Shown here: positions 28,556 through 41,706 of the stretch, one piece after another
How positions within the stretch are numbered: the first letter of the stretch is position 1
Layout: every line of letters starts with the position of its first letter
NCBI GenBank assembly: GCA_965153455.1
Contig: OZ234493.1
Coordinates: 11,336,213 to 11,400,212, forward strand
DNA from: Sphagnum compactum
Lineage: Eukaryota > Bryophyta > Sphagnopsida > Sphagnales
Length of the DNA: 64,000 nt
Direction: 5' to 3'
Program-made: the position numbers and the translations under genes
Notes under the pieces: model-generated
Databases searched by the model: none
What the model was told of the DNA's origin: nothing
The model's input: only the letters and a program-made list of their open reading frames with translations

Positions 28556-30107
28556 AATTTTAATTTTTTAATCTTTAATTTTATTTTATTTTTCCCTTGA
28601 GGTGATGCTTGTGGTTTTGTCAAGGTTTTTTTTCAAAATTTTAGTAACTTTTTTTTCATAAATTAAGGGGGTCTAGGTCTTTTGCCTTTTCCTTCCCCTT
28701 AGACATGTTGTGTTGACCATTGGGCTTGCTTTCTTTCTTTCTTTCTTTCTCTCTTTCTTTCTTCCTAAAACCGCAACCTAGTCATACACCAACAATACAT
28801 CCTTGATGACGCATGGATGAATGAATTTGGGTGTTTTTCTTTTTTATATATAATTAAAAAATTTATGGGGCTTCATGTTTTTGAAAAAAAAAAAAAAGTC
28901 TAAAAAGACTTTCATCCCTTCCGTCTATTCTATTCATCAAGAGACTCATCCCCCCTCGTCGTCAACAACCCTATTAGAGTCAAAACTTTCAACAACAACT
29001 CGTGGGAATTTGGATGAGTCCATTCATCTTATCTTGCAAAGTTGCAACCCTTCCAAACGTCCGTCCGGCTTTTCTAAATAACACAAAGAAAGGGGGCGGG
29101 GGAACGGATTAGTGGCACCCCTTTCTCCACGATGACACATAGCACACGTTATGTTACGTACAAACTATGTCGTAACATTATAATATTATTACATCGGAAT
29201 ACCTAGTGCCTACCGTCGGTCGGTCCCCCCCCCCCCCACCCCTCTCCCCCTTCCTCCAAAAATGAAGGAAGAACGAGAATTTTTTTTTTAAAAGGAAGAA
29301 GACCCGGGTGAACCAAAGGGGTTGATTTGTTTTTTTTAAAAGTGTGGTCGGTTTTGAATCCTTTGGGGGGGGTATAACTTTCGGTTTTTTCCTTCATGAG
29401 GAGGATAACAATTTGTTTCGAGACATTTCGAACATGCAGCAGCAACCGTATTATGAGTTTGTTTGTCGGATTGCAACCACAATCGATTAGGTCTTCGTCT
29501 GTAAAACGCAAAAGATAAGTGTACCCGAAGCTAAATGACATTTTTTATTATTATTATTTTTTAAAAGGGGCCAAAGAAGAAGAAAGAAGCTCTCTGGGTA
29601 GTCCTTCTATAGCTGCTTCTACTGAGCCGATCAACTTCCGAAAAGCCCGGCCGATAGCCCATTCTTACACATCTCGCTGGCCTTCTTAGCAAAAAACCAC
29701 TTTACAATAATGAAAATCAAACAACACTCACTCTCTTCTTCCGTCGTCAATCATAGATATACTTTTTTATACACGATTGGTTTGAGACGGGTGGGTGACA
29801 AATTTTTACACACCCCCCCCCCTTTTCCTTTGCCTCCCCCACCAGACCACATTCACCCCACCCGGCCTTTCACAAAGACCAAATTGGGGTTTTGATGATT
29901 TATTTTCTGACGGTAGCAAAAACACAATTTCCCCTCACAAACGCATGTCAAACAATTCTTCGGACAACTGACCGAAAGAAAAAAAAAAAGGAAACAAACA
30001 TGAGTAATCGGAATTTTGTTTGGCAACTTTCTATGAATTATGCGAAAGGTCAGTAAAGTTCCGGCTCATAAAAATTCCAGCCAAGTTCATCAAGCGATAG
30101 GGGTTTT

Positions 30108-30260
30108 TACCTCGGTTGCTGATTGATTCTACGTTTGTCTTGTTTGATCTCGTCCGTTTGTTGGTCTCTTTCTTGCCAGGGTTTTTTTTACCTTGATTGC
30201 CGATTCTACATTTGTCTTGTTTGATCTCATCCATTGGTTGGTCTCTTTCTTCACCATGGG
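30108..30260 (+). repeat. diverged tandem duplication, period about 80 bp
   Basis: Both copies run from TTTACCT through GATTCTAC, TTTGTCTTGTTTGATCTC and GTTGGTCTCTTTCTT. They differ at a number of positions and by a short GATT insertion. Confidence 0.75.
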
Positions 30261-30767
30261 TAAATTTTGGGGATATTGGGCAATACCAAAATCGGGTCAG
30301 CACTCAATTTTTGTCACATTGCCCGCATCCTGCGACCATACCCCACCACATGAGTCTAATTCAGTGCATGCCTATATTGCAGGCAGTATTTTTTTCCGGG
30401 CTGCCCAGACACACTTTCATGTCCTATTATTAAGCATGTGTTTGGTCTGTAAAGGATTTGGTCAAGGGCAGACAAGGAAAAAAAAATCGGGCAGTACTTT
30501 TTGTGCTGCCCGCAAAAAGAAATTTAATAGTCTTCCAACCTTACTTAAGGTATGCATAATTTGGACCTGCTTTTGTTTCCTTTTTCTTGAGTCATTTGTT
30601 CTCTTCTTGAACCCATATATGACGAGCCCTCCTTTTTTGCAGTGCAAAATTTAAGAAATTTTATGTTGCAAATTCAATGAATGTTTTTTGTAAAAGAATC
30701 GCAAAAAAAAATTTCCCAAATTCTTTTATAAAAAACCTTTAATTTTTTTTTAGATTTCCATATATGG

Positions 30768-30895
30768 TTCAAGTAGGTAGCAAAAGATATACAAGGAAAT
30801 TTTTTTAATCAATTTTTTTCATATTTTTTTAATAAGAAAATTTGGCTAAAACAGCTTATGGATGATTGTCACCTTGGCTACATCACAAATTTTGG
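30768..30895 (+). repeat. dispersed repeat R2, copy 2
   Basis: Begins GTTCAAGTAGGTAGC and ends with CTTATGGATGATTGTCACC, matching the start and end of 12940-13100; the AT-rich middle has diverged. Confidence 0.55.
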
Positions 30896-33588
30896 GGAAA
30901 AAAACACACATATAGTGTACACACAAACATTCTCTCTCTCTCTCTCTTTGTGATGCCTCGTGCTTTGGAAACCTACTTGAAACTGGTGGAATTTGGACAA
31001 TTAGGGTTTGGGTTCCATTGAATTAGGACTTGGGGCATGATTTGTGGTCTAAAGAGTTATCCTATTGGGCAATCAACAAAGACCCATTTGATGAAACCCA
31101 TTTTGTAAGAAGGTCCTATGCATAGATAGATAGGTAGGGAAATAAGTGAGTACTAAAGTAACTAGATGCCTTCCAGATACATACATACCTTAAGGGCTAT
31201 TGTTACCAATGTTGGTCAGTTTGGGTTTTTTTTTTTTTTTTTTTTTTTTTTGGGGTTCAAGTATGGACCAGTGTTGGTCGGCTGTAGGATTTTAGACCTA
31301 ACCATAGGATATGAATAAGAAAAAATTAAAATTTTCTCTTCATATAAGGATATGCATCTCGATATCTCATCAAAAAAAAATTTATATCATTGGTTATGCA
31401 TTCATGAAATTTTTCCATTCATTACCAAATATGCATTTGCCCTTTTTCAAAATCATAGTAACTTGTTGATATGTATAGTGGTTAACAAGTTGAACATGTC
31501 AGTTCATGTGCAAAAAAATAAAGTAACTTGCAAGGGAATCGAACCTTAGTTCTTTTCAATATATGATGTAGTACAAGATGATAAACTCATATGAAAAATC
31601 TTTTTTATGAAAACCTTAATTTTTTAATAGCTAAGGACTTTTGAATGGTTGAAATTTGACCATATTTGCATAAGTCCATATGAGTTACAATTTTTGTTTG
31701 TTTTTTCAAAAAAATTGTCCCAAAAGCATTTTTTTGAAAATTTTAGATGGGGCATTATTTTTATGGACTTTGTGGATTTCTTTTTAGGACTTCCAAATTT
31801 TAAAATGACATCAACTACATTAAATACAAGATTTCATATAGATTTGAGAAGATTTATAGGGGATTGAACATGTATTATTCAAATATTAAAATAATAATAT
31901 TTTTTAAAGTAACGACCATGTCCATTTGAATCATTTAAAAAAATCTTGTATAGATTTGTAAACAGTGTAAAAACTGTTAAAAATGAGTCACTTGATTGTG
32001 CATCTACCTTTGAAACAGTTGTAAGCAATTGGAAAACAAAAATAGGAGTTGATAAACTAACCTTGACACTCTTGAGAAACCTGCAAGATATTGAAAATCA
32101 AATATAGGAAAAACGAAATGAGTAAGAAGTTTAAGCAACCTAGGAGTAAAAATATGAAAAAAGAAAATGACTAAGAAGCTCCAGGCTCCATGAAAGCTCA
32201 ACTTAAGAGCTTGGACAAATTGCTAAAAAAAAGGGAAAAAAAGGGAGAAAAGACATGGAAATGAAAAAAGGGGAAAAAAACCCTCATCTACTTGTTAAGG
32301 CACATCAAATTTTGGATGCATTCAACAAAACCCTAAACCCTAAAACTCACACAAAACACCTAATATGAAAACATTCAAAACTTCTCATTGTTTGAAGTTT
32401 TCATAAGTTCTAGAAAACGTTGTTCCTCACTGGTGATTCAAAGCAAAACGTTTAATCTTTCAAAACATAAAAACACAATCTAAATTGCTTACACTAGATT
32501 GCAAAAAACAAGCACATTCGAGCTCATTCATTACACATTACATTCACCATTTACATTTTGCATTCAACGTTCTCACACCTCACACCATTAAAGCAACCTC
32601 AACAATGACATCATCGTTGTTGTTTTCAACCTTTAGTTTCAAGTTTTAAACTTAAACCCTAAAAATTAATCATTGCATCATTGAATTTAAACCCTAACCC
32701 TAAAAGGACAACCCGGATCCAAACCCAAATATGAATATGATAATCATAACAATCACCGTCCATCACCAAATATCATTTGTACCATCCATAGTAATCATCA
32801 CAATCCATTAACCGCCCTAAATAATTATCAATATGATAAGGATATAATATGTTAATGTCCCATCCATATATGAGTAGGATAAGGATATAAATTTAATCAA
32901 CACTTGCTGGTTGCAAATAGGGTTGGTTATAAAAATTGACACAAAATCCGAATATGCATTTATGCATATCCAACTATTATACATATTGATAATAAAAGAA
33001 AAAATTATAATCAACCAACATTGGTTTGGACTTGCCAAATTTACATGGATTTGGAACTAACCAATAACTAGACTCAACAGTTTTACATCAACTTGGTTTT
33101 AAAACCAAATGTGATGGGTTTAGATGGATTTAAATCAGTTAAAAACTTAAATAAGTGAATTTCAAGGGTTTTTAATAAAGTCCAAGTCTTAGGGTTAATT
33201 ACATAGCGGTTAAAGTCTTAAGTTTAAATAAGGTTTAAGGTTTTTAAGTTATAGGTCCTAGTTTTCCATGTCTAAATTCTAAACCGCTAAATTTTAACCC
33301 TAAGTTTTAATATTATAAAAGCAACCTTTATTGTAGCATTAAACTAACCTTTACACAAATATTTTGTGATGTTATTTATGTTGTTTCCTCTTATTACTCT
33401 TGGGAATGTCGGGAACCCATTGGGAGGTTAAAGGAACTCAATATGAACACCATGAGAACCTTTTGGGAACTTCGTGGGAATAAAAAAATCAAAAAAAAAA
33501 ATTCATCACAAATTTAGCATTTCACGACTTAATAATGGAAATCGTGCAAAATTCATTTATTCATAATTCGTATGTTTCAAACACCGAT

Positions 33589-34471
33589 TGACATGCCCCC
33601 AAACTCCTTAAGCAACCCAAATGTGGGTCCCAAAACAAAACAATGGAAAAAAAGAAATAGTTGGGGCACTCTTTAACTCACATCACTTTGGGGTAGAAGG
33701 GTGTACTACAGCTCCAAGATGGGACTAAAATGAACCCACAAGTGACAGTTCAAGGTGAGATCAACCTACACAACTAAAAAAAAAGGCGATTAGTGCAAGT
33801 TGAATGAAAATGGTGTGACATATTTAATAGGGACAATCTTAAACACAAGTTTTACACAACCCACAACCTTTGGGAGGAGGCACCACTCCCCCCCCATAGT
33901 ATATTCTATGCCTTTCTGCGAGGCCTATATCCAAATGTCACTTTTCCCCGGGAGTCCCAAAACTAAGACTCTTATTAGCCCAGAACTTTGGATGTTCATA
34001 TCTTTTCCAAATCAAGTCTTTTTTTGGAAATGCGAGGGCAATATTTTATAGCCCTTAAAAAGATCTTTCCAATGATGTATAACATGCCTCAATCAGAACT
34101 CATTTGACCCTTGCTTTCAAGGAGTTTGTGATCAGGAGTCTCCCGCCCTTTTTTTAATCATGACTCATGCAAATTAAGTCTAAATGAACAATACGAAAGC
34201 ACTTTAAGCATTTAAGTTTCAAGACCTTTTTAATGGTGTCCTGGGGGCCCAATTTGGTGCTTGTTTGCCTTTCCAATCAAGGATCTAAACAATTGTGACT
34301 CCCACACTAATGCAATTCCATAAATGGAAGTGCACTTGGGAGTCATTGGGCTCCATCCCTTGCACTCTCTCCCATTTGTGAGAGTGTGTTTCACACCAAA
34401 ACACACCCTCTTGGCCTCATGGGCCCTTGCATTCCACACTTAGTTACAAACCCAATGTTAAGGTTGCGACA
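33589..34471 (-). repeat. decayed solo LTR related to the gypsy element at the right edge
   Basis: Aligns along its length with the LTR at 58367-59186. It has the same ends (TGACATGCCCC against TGACGCGCTCC; GGTTGCGACA at the other side) and shared internal blocks such as CATCCAAATG/TATCCAAATG, GGGAGTCCC, GATCTTTCCAA and the GGGACAA region. No internal retroelement sequence adjoins it. The flanks CCGAT and TTGAT could be a target duplication changed by C-to-T decay. It is 883 bp, against 820 bp for the younger LTR. Confidence 0.65.
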
Positions 34472-36289
34472 TTGATATTGTGCATTGAAAACACATTTAA
34501 CATAGATTTATAAGAAAATGTGAAATTTGTATGACATTCTTTCATTCATAAGTTTGTACTTCATTTGTTGACACAATTATCTGTGTGTCAAACGTCTTTT
34601 CAATGCATGATATTTGTGTGTAAAATGTATATACCTATGAATGAACGAACTTCGTACAATTTTCATTATTAATTTGTCACATGCTAAATTTGTGATGTTG
34701 CTTAAAAATATACTTTGGAATAAAGGCAAAATTGACCCGGGCCTAAACCCAAAACTAAAAGTTCTTAGAAAGGTTAGACCTATTGGACCCAAAGATGTCA
34801 CAAATTTTGATTCAATCGTAAAACCAACAAGTTTCAATTTTTGAAAATATTTCCTAGACCCAAAACTAAACATTTTCATTTTACAAAAAACTTTAAACCC
34901 AAGCCCATGGTTCATGGAAAAACCAAAAACAAAACAACACTAGTTATTACCACCATGTGGAGTGGGTATTTGAATCATTGACATGTATTAGCTAAGTATT
35001 AAACCGAATATATTCACATATATGACAACCATGGATATTTTTCAAATCTTGCACCTACCTCCTACCCAAGTTTTTCTAAAAGTTTTTGTTCACCCCCACC
35101 TCATAATTATCACTTTGTTAAAACCAAATACTAGTAATTGGATTTAAACTAAAGGTGAACAAAAATAGAGGGTATTTACTAAAACCCTAGTTCATACCCT
35201 TTTAATAACCAATAAAATCTTAAGTAAAATTAGGGTTAGGTTTAGGGTTTTATAGTATTCAATATGTGTTTAGGTTTTGTAGTTGTTATTTGTTGTTATT
35301 TTGTCTCCTTCACCTTCCACAAGCACCATATTCACCTTTGTAATGTTCATAACATGTCATAAAAAATCTCCGGTGATGTTACATGAATACAACCTACTAA
35401 CTAGTGGAAAGAACATATATGAATCAAACATTAGGGGAGCTTGGAACATGCATCTATTAATGAACTTTAAGGTATGTGCGGTTTCTTATTTTTAGTTTTC
35501 ACATGAATTTTTTCCATTTGCATTTGGGTTTAGGGTGCACATTGTTGTTGTTTATTTTGATGTTTGAAGTGTGGAGTAGCAACGTTGAGCTCTCACTTCG
35601 AGCTTTTAGTTGTCCCTTTTACTTTTCTTTTTATACCTTGTGTTTGCTTAGAAGTGTGTTTGTGATTAAACAAATGTTAAAGGAAAACAAAGAGATAAAA
35701 AAACCTTGTTGTTTTTAGCAATTGTCATGCATGTTCCATCACCTTTCTTTAAGCCATGAACTTCTCATAATTAGTGTTCAATTCGCACAATGTCTTTTGG
35801 GCTTTTATTCTAGAATTTAGTCGTGAAACTATGTGGGTAAGGAGAAAAGCTTGGCCTTAAACTTGTGCAAATGGGAAAAATCTTCAAGAAGTAACATGTG
35901 TTATGTTTCTGTCATGGAGCTCTAATTTATAAACTTTAAAGCCTTAACCTCAAGCCTTTATTCCCTAAACGTTTTAATTACCATTGAATGTTATTACAAA
36001 TTGTCACATTTTGTTGTTGTAGTTTGAGTAGACCACATTTTGTTGTTGTAAAGTTTAACGTTCAAGGTATTGTGAAGGTCGAATTGCTAGTTGTTTTTTT
36101 CAATTGTTCCAACTTTTTCCTATTCTTATTATTCTTATTATGCCTTATTGAAGAGGTTGTTAGAAGATGCAAACATTGCCCCAAGATTTCCATTCAATCA
36201 TAAGCCTAGTAAAAAGAAAACAAATGTATTTCCATTTACAATATTTGGTTTTTTTTGTAATAGCAACTAAGTTTTTAAAAAATGATGGA
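34472..36289. other. AT-rich intergenic sequence
   Basis: No recognisable gene. Short frames at 34577-34915 and 35283-35495 show no family features. A TTAGGGTTTAGGTTTAGGG-like run lies near 35231. Confidence 0.5.
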
Positions 36290-37480
36290 ACCCACATGGG
36301 TTTTTTGAGGATCTAATATTGTTTGTGGTTAAGGGGCTCCTACCTATGAAGAACCTTATTGAATTCGTTTTGTTCCAAAGGTTTGGTATCTAGGTTGGCT
36401 TCCCATTCAATAAGGTTTTTGTTGAAGATATGTTGTTTGGTTTGGTTGAAAAAACCATGACTATGTATGTGTAGCCTTCATTAGTTAATTGTTTATTTGT
36501 CACCTGCACATTTGGTTTATCGATGTCAAAAGGAAAGCATGTTGTTTTAGTCATTGTTAATTTTTTCTTGAATGATTAAGAGGTAAAACATGTCATTATT
36601 GGGTTGTTTGAGGTGATGAACATGAATAATGCAGTTATGGTTCATAAATTTTAACAATTGTTTGACATGTTTTCTTTAATTTTTTAAAAAAAATTGTTTA
36701 TGTCAAAGATGAAAAATTCAAGTTGCAAACTTGTGCAAAGTGCACTAAATTCTATGGTATAATGTAATAACTTGGCCTTATTGGAACCATTTGATGGCTT
36801 ATGTTTGGGGCATGCACTTTCAAAGGTGTGCCAATATGTTGCTACAAATGAAAGAATGTTGGTTTACCATGTGCATTTACCATGGTAGGTTATTCAATCT
36901 ATCATCTAAAAATGTATTAGATGGCCCAAAAAATTCAGTAAAAGAAATCAAGCGTGGGACAAAACTTGCATTGAGTTTAGATTGAGATACACTCATGAAA
37001 ACTAAACACATTCATACAAACTAAGTAAGTTTTTTTTATTACTTTGTGATTTTTTATGTGGTTCACATATGTTACTTATTTTGTTTATATTGTTGATTGT
37101 ACATTTGCAAATTAGATATTGTTGTTCCAAGATGTCTTGACTTTTAAAAATGTCACTGCATTATGTTCTAATTGACAATTTGTGGCATTATAATTTTATG
37201 TACCATCTTCAAAAAATTGTGTTATATTTGAAGTTGTGGTGAAAGTTATGTCCCCCCAATTATCATTAGTTGTGTTTTGAACTAGAGTCCTAGACATTGG
37301 TTGATTGTGGATGCCTTGCAATTTATAATATTGACTTGTCAAGACATTATGCAAGAGCTATCATTCCAAATTATTTTTAACAACCTTGTTAAAAAAGATT
37401 TTTTAAAATCACGAGTTAAAGGAATTCATGGTTCATGTCAAGAAAACTTGTTGGATTCCATTAATATCTTATTGATGTAG
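36290..37480 (+). pseudogene. decayed hAT-like transposase
   Basis: Read across several stops and frame changes on the plus strand. The region gives an ordered series typical of a plant hAT-like transposase: FFEDLILFVVKGLLPM near 36305, VEKTMTMYV near 36440, a VLVIVNFFLND stretch near 36550, KHVIIGLFEV near 36590, ALLEPFDGLCLGHALSKVCQY near 36775-36840 and a KCIRWPKKFSKRNQAWDKTC-like block near 36910-36970. Traces continue to about 37480. The order matches what I remember of this family, in which a CFGH-like motif precedes the RNase H-fold core. It is badly broken. I looked for no inverted repeats or 8-bp target duplications beyond eye scanning and found none. Confidence 0.55.
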
Positions 37481-38029
37481 AAAATTGCAAGTGCATTTTT
37501 TTTGGTGGCACAAAAAATAAGTTTCCAACCTTTGTTATAATAACACAACATATTTTTGGCATCCCAACTAGTTAAAGCGAGACAATATTTTTTTTGGGTT
37601 CTTAACATGTTGATTACATTTCATAAATGTCATCTCCAAATGGACAATATGAACAAGTTGACATTTGTCAACAAAAAATAATCATGATATCCACAAATTG
37701 TTTGCTTGAAACCCATTCATTATTATAAAAACAGGTTTTTCAAATTGTCCAATTAGACTAACAAATCCTTCTTGATCAATGGGCATGTACATTTTGATTA
37801 GAGGCTTAAGGGTTATATGACATGTGTATTTTTTGACTAATGAACTTGACTAATGACATAATATTGTTTATCAAGTTGAACAAAAAATTAACCACCTTGG
37901 TCAAAATTACCAATGGGTTTTAATCAAATTGAACAAAACAAAATGACATCCTTGGTCAATATGCCTTTCTATCAAATTGAACATCCTATGCTAGTTAATA
38001 GGCCAAAGTGACTATTATTTAGGCTAGGT

Positions 38030-38360
38030 AGGTAGCTTAAGTTTACCTACCAACCATTCTACAATTTACTTATGTCTTACTTCCTACCTACCACTTAGTT
38101 ACAACCTATTTTTTCTACCCACTTGCCTACCTACCCATCCACCCATCAACCTACCTACCTCTGACCTACCTACCAACTACCCACCCAATTACTTAACTAC
38201 CTATTTACCTCCTACCTACCCAGTTACCTACCTATTTATTTACCTATTTACCTCCTACTTCATATCTTTTAATTACTTATCCATTTACCTACCTCTTACA
38301 ACTTAGCTATTAGCCTACTTCCAACATACCTATTAATTACCTAACCTTCTTACTTACCTA
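38030..38360. repeat. degenerate CCTA/ACCT-rich array
   Basis: About 330 bp in which CTACCTACC, TTACCTACC and CTACCCACC variants recur with irregular spacing, as in an old decayed tetranucleotide microsatellite. Confidence 0.7.
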
Positions 38361-41160
38361 CATAAATAATGATATGAAATAAACATGTGAAATAAAAAAA
38401 CTTGATAAAAATTGTCATATTTTGATGGTGTAGTTCATTGCTAATGATTTGGTTTATCATTGTGAAAGTGATGGGTTCAATACATTATATTTAAAACTTA
38501 TGCCCATGCTTAGGGGGTTAAGGTAAGTAGGCTTATTTTAGGTAGTTTAGGTAGGCTAGGGTACCACCTACTTACTGACCTTTTTATGACCCAGATAGAC
38601 CTATTTAATATTTTGTTTATTACGTACCTAGAATAATAATCCAAAAATAGGTAAAAATTTGATTAATTTAGGGATCCATTGTCAATAAATCAAAATCAGT
38701 CAAATAATCTCTCATTTTGCTAGTCCAAAAGACCACCTAGTCATAGCAAATGTGGCCCAAATCAACTTGTATAGATTGGCATGATGGTTTTTTTTATGCA
38801 TATTCAAATTGGGTCTTTTTTTATTTGATTATGCAATCAAATAAACTTGTTTTGTAATAATGATTGATTTTGCATTTACATGCAAGGTGGAATTCGATTT
38901 GATGGCAAAACTAAAAGTTGAATTTGAAGATCAAGTCAAGGACAAAGATTTCTAGGACCTACATGATTCTTTTCAATTTCACATTTTTCTTATGTGTAGG
39001 TAGTTGTCCATGCTCCATGTTAGGTTGAAGATGATGGATTGAACCATCTATCCAGGTGGTGGGTTTTGGGCAATTATTCCATGATTCCACATTACGAGGG
39101 CGCCAATTATATGAAATTTCAAATTTTTGTTTAGAAAAGGCTTGTGCGTTTTGCTTGTATTATATGTTTGACTTCATTCAACTTAGGCCTTGGTGTCTTG
39201 CTTGCTAGTTTGTTGTTGTGTTTATTTATTTTTTCCTATTTCTTGTTCATATTTGCGTCTATTGTGTTTTTAGTGTTATGTGTTTGTTGTGACTTTAGTG
39301 TTTATGTTTATCAAATGTTTTTAGTGTATTTGTCTATTGTGCTCTTGTCTATTTTTAGTGTTATGTGCTTATTTTGTCTTTAGTGTCTTGTTTTTATTGC
39401 GTTTTCAATGTCTTGTGTTTGTTGTGTCTTTTATGTCTTGTCAATTATGTGTAGCCCAACATTGATAAAAAATCCAAGAAAATCAATAATTTTTTGAGTT
39501 CATTTGAACCCACCAAAAGATGATGGGTTTCACTTTTGTTTCTTGGTATTGTAGTCACGTGTCTTTAGTGTATTTGATTTTATGTTGATGTCTCTTGGAA
39601 GTTCATAATGTATTTGTTTGTTGTGCTTGATGCATCTTGGAAGTATGTTGTGAGTGTTGTGTTTTCCATGGCTTATGTGTTTTATGTGTGGTTTTTATGG
39701 TTTAGACATCATATGTATCGTGTTTATGTTTTTTTATGGTTTGTTTGATGTGTGTTTTATGTCTTGTGAATTAAGAATATTTTTGTTTTATGTTCCAATT
39801 TGTGGTTTGTTGGTAGTTTTAAAAGATGCAAGTGAAAAGCCAAATGGAAGATGGAACAAAGGAGGAATTGCCTAAACCTTAAAACCATCAAACTTGACAT
39901 AAATCCTTCACTCTAATTCACCATTTGGGTTAACCTTTGAATTTAAAATAATATTTGTGTAGTCAAATTTCCACAAAAAATTCATAAAAATTCATTTTTA
40001 TCTTGAAGTTTCACCATGATCATCACCTCTATGGTTGTTTATTGCTTGTAAGTGTGTAATATGCAAACTTCACCTTGACATTTCAAAACTTATAAATTTG
40101 CTTTGCTTCCAAAATGCAAAGAACTATGCCTTGTACGACATGATTTGTTTTTCATAGGTGGTTTGTCAAATACTTTGGTAAAAGAACTTGCGTATAGCTA
40201 TCTAGGTTTTTGTTAAGGAATTGAGCTGTGTACACATTTAATCACTTTTCCAAACTCTCACCCCCCGTCTCATAACCACCCCCATCACTAGGTTTCTAAA
40301 ACCTAGACCTAGGCAAATCTCTAAAACTGAAAAAATTCAAACAACTAAACCTTGATTTTTTTTCAAAAAATATTTACCAAATGACCATTTTAAAATTTAT
40401 TTTTAAGCCCATTATCACCTTACATAGATGCAAAAACCTTGCTCTTGTTAAGGAGCAAGCAAAGGTATCATCCCCCTTCTAGACCTCATGATAATGGAGA
40501 CATTCCCCCATGTAAAGGCCGGACTTGATATCACTTGAATTTGCACATTAACATGTCATGCATTGGCATTACTCACCCATGTTTACCTTTTTTTGTTTGT
40601 TTCCCCTTATTTATTTTAAAAATAAATCATTACATATAAATGATCCATGTTTGATTTTCCTCTTAATTATTTAGGAAGTAATTAATTTAACACAAAAAAA
40701 ATTGAGTCCTTAGCAATATTTATTTTTCTCTCAAAATGTCTAGCAATAAGCAACATGTAAAACTAACTACAATAATGTAGCATAGCATGACATTGGCTTC
40801 ATTGTTCTTTGCAATGAACTGATGTTGGTGCCTTATTCAGGCACATTTTTTTAGGGTTTAGAAAAATTTCCTTAAGTGGGATGATGGGTGGTCATCTGCT
40901 GATTCTACTTAAAACAGTTTGGAACACTGGAAGGATGTGTTAATCCAGGGTGGGGAACACAGATTATGCTCTAGAATAGGGCCCTCGTAGAGTCCATAAT
41001 CACCCGACGGAATGGCATGTCACCTTACTTGCCTCAGATTATTCTGAGATGGAATAGGCCCTACCAATTTTGTGTTCACTTTGGAACTTGGGATGTACAT
41101 CAACTCTCAAACCAAAGGAAAATTGGGACATTTGAGAGAAGTCATGAATTCAAGAAAAGG

Positions 41161-41193
41161 TTCAATACCCAAGTAGCAAACTTGGGTATTGAA
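41161..41193. repeat. perfect 14-bp stem hairpin with a 5-base loop
   Basis: TTCAATACCCAAGT (41161-41174) and ACTTGGGTATTGAA (41180-41193) are exact reverse complements around AGCAA. No U-tract or gene context suggests a function. Confidence 0.8.
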
Positions 41194-41706
41194 CACAAAA
41201 TTGAGACTAGGTAGAAACTAGCAACATGAGTCCAACTTTCTTGGGAGCGAGCCTTCCCCTATGCTTCAAAGACATTGTGTGTCAAGCAAGAAGAGGTAAT
41301 AGAGAAACCCCATCGACTCACTAAAACTCCTTGTCCTTCTAGGTGATGCTAAATATACTAAAACAAAGAATTGGCCTTGCCCACAACTTAGATTTGAAGC
41401 CTTGGTGTCCTTCAAAGGGGGCAGGGGTGGGGGGTCGGGCAGATCCTTCTAACTCATGCCCAACAAATAAATAATTTGTCCTTCAAACCCAAACGCCAAT
41501 AATCTAATGAATTCTTCAAGTTTCAATTCAGAAAAAAATTCTTCCTAAAATTAATTCATACATGTCTACGCTTAGTGTGAATAAGATCACCTTAGTCATG
41601 ATGTTGGCTAGTGCACAAGAGAGAGAGATACCTGGAAAACAACACATTTGAGTAGCAGCAGTGATCTCCATCAGCGGCATTCTTTTATGCTGCAATGATG
41701 ATAGGA

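Larger units (their letters stand above)
27442..33588. other. long intergenic region, AT-rich with simple repeats
   Basis: Begins with the 5' flank of the malic enzyme gene, including a GC-rich CGGCCCGGCCCGG tract near 27885. Further on are T-runs, a 44-bp TA array (28507-28550), a TTTC array near 28729-28762, a C-run at 29226-29238 and an 80-bp tandem duplication (30108-30260). Repeat R2 copy 2 and a 26-base T run (31226-31251) follow. A compositionally different, more balanced stretch lies at about 29090-30060 without recognisable genes. None of the open frames here resembles a known protein. Confidence 0.5.
37481..41706. other. AT-rich intergenic region with degenerate simple arrays
   Basis: Holds a degenerate CCTA-rich array (38030-38360), a smaller TAGG-rich stretch in the opposite sense (38518-38575), a T/G-rich area of degenerate TTTAGTGT-type repeats (39260-39440) and a perfect 14-bp hairpin (41161-41193). 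No gene was recognised. Confidence 0.5.

Noticed and set aside
38030-38360. CRISPR-like repeated spacing
   Set aside because: Units are degenerate tetranucleotides without spacers, in a eukaryotic nuclear genome.
39144-39875. Hydrophobic frames of 73-79 codons
   Set aside because: They arise from T/G-rich degenerate repeats; no conserved membrane-protein pattern.
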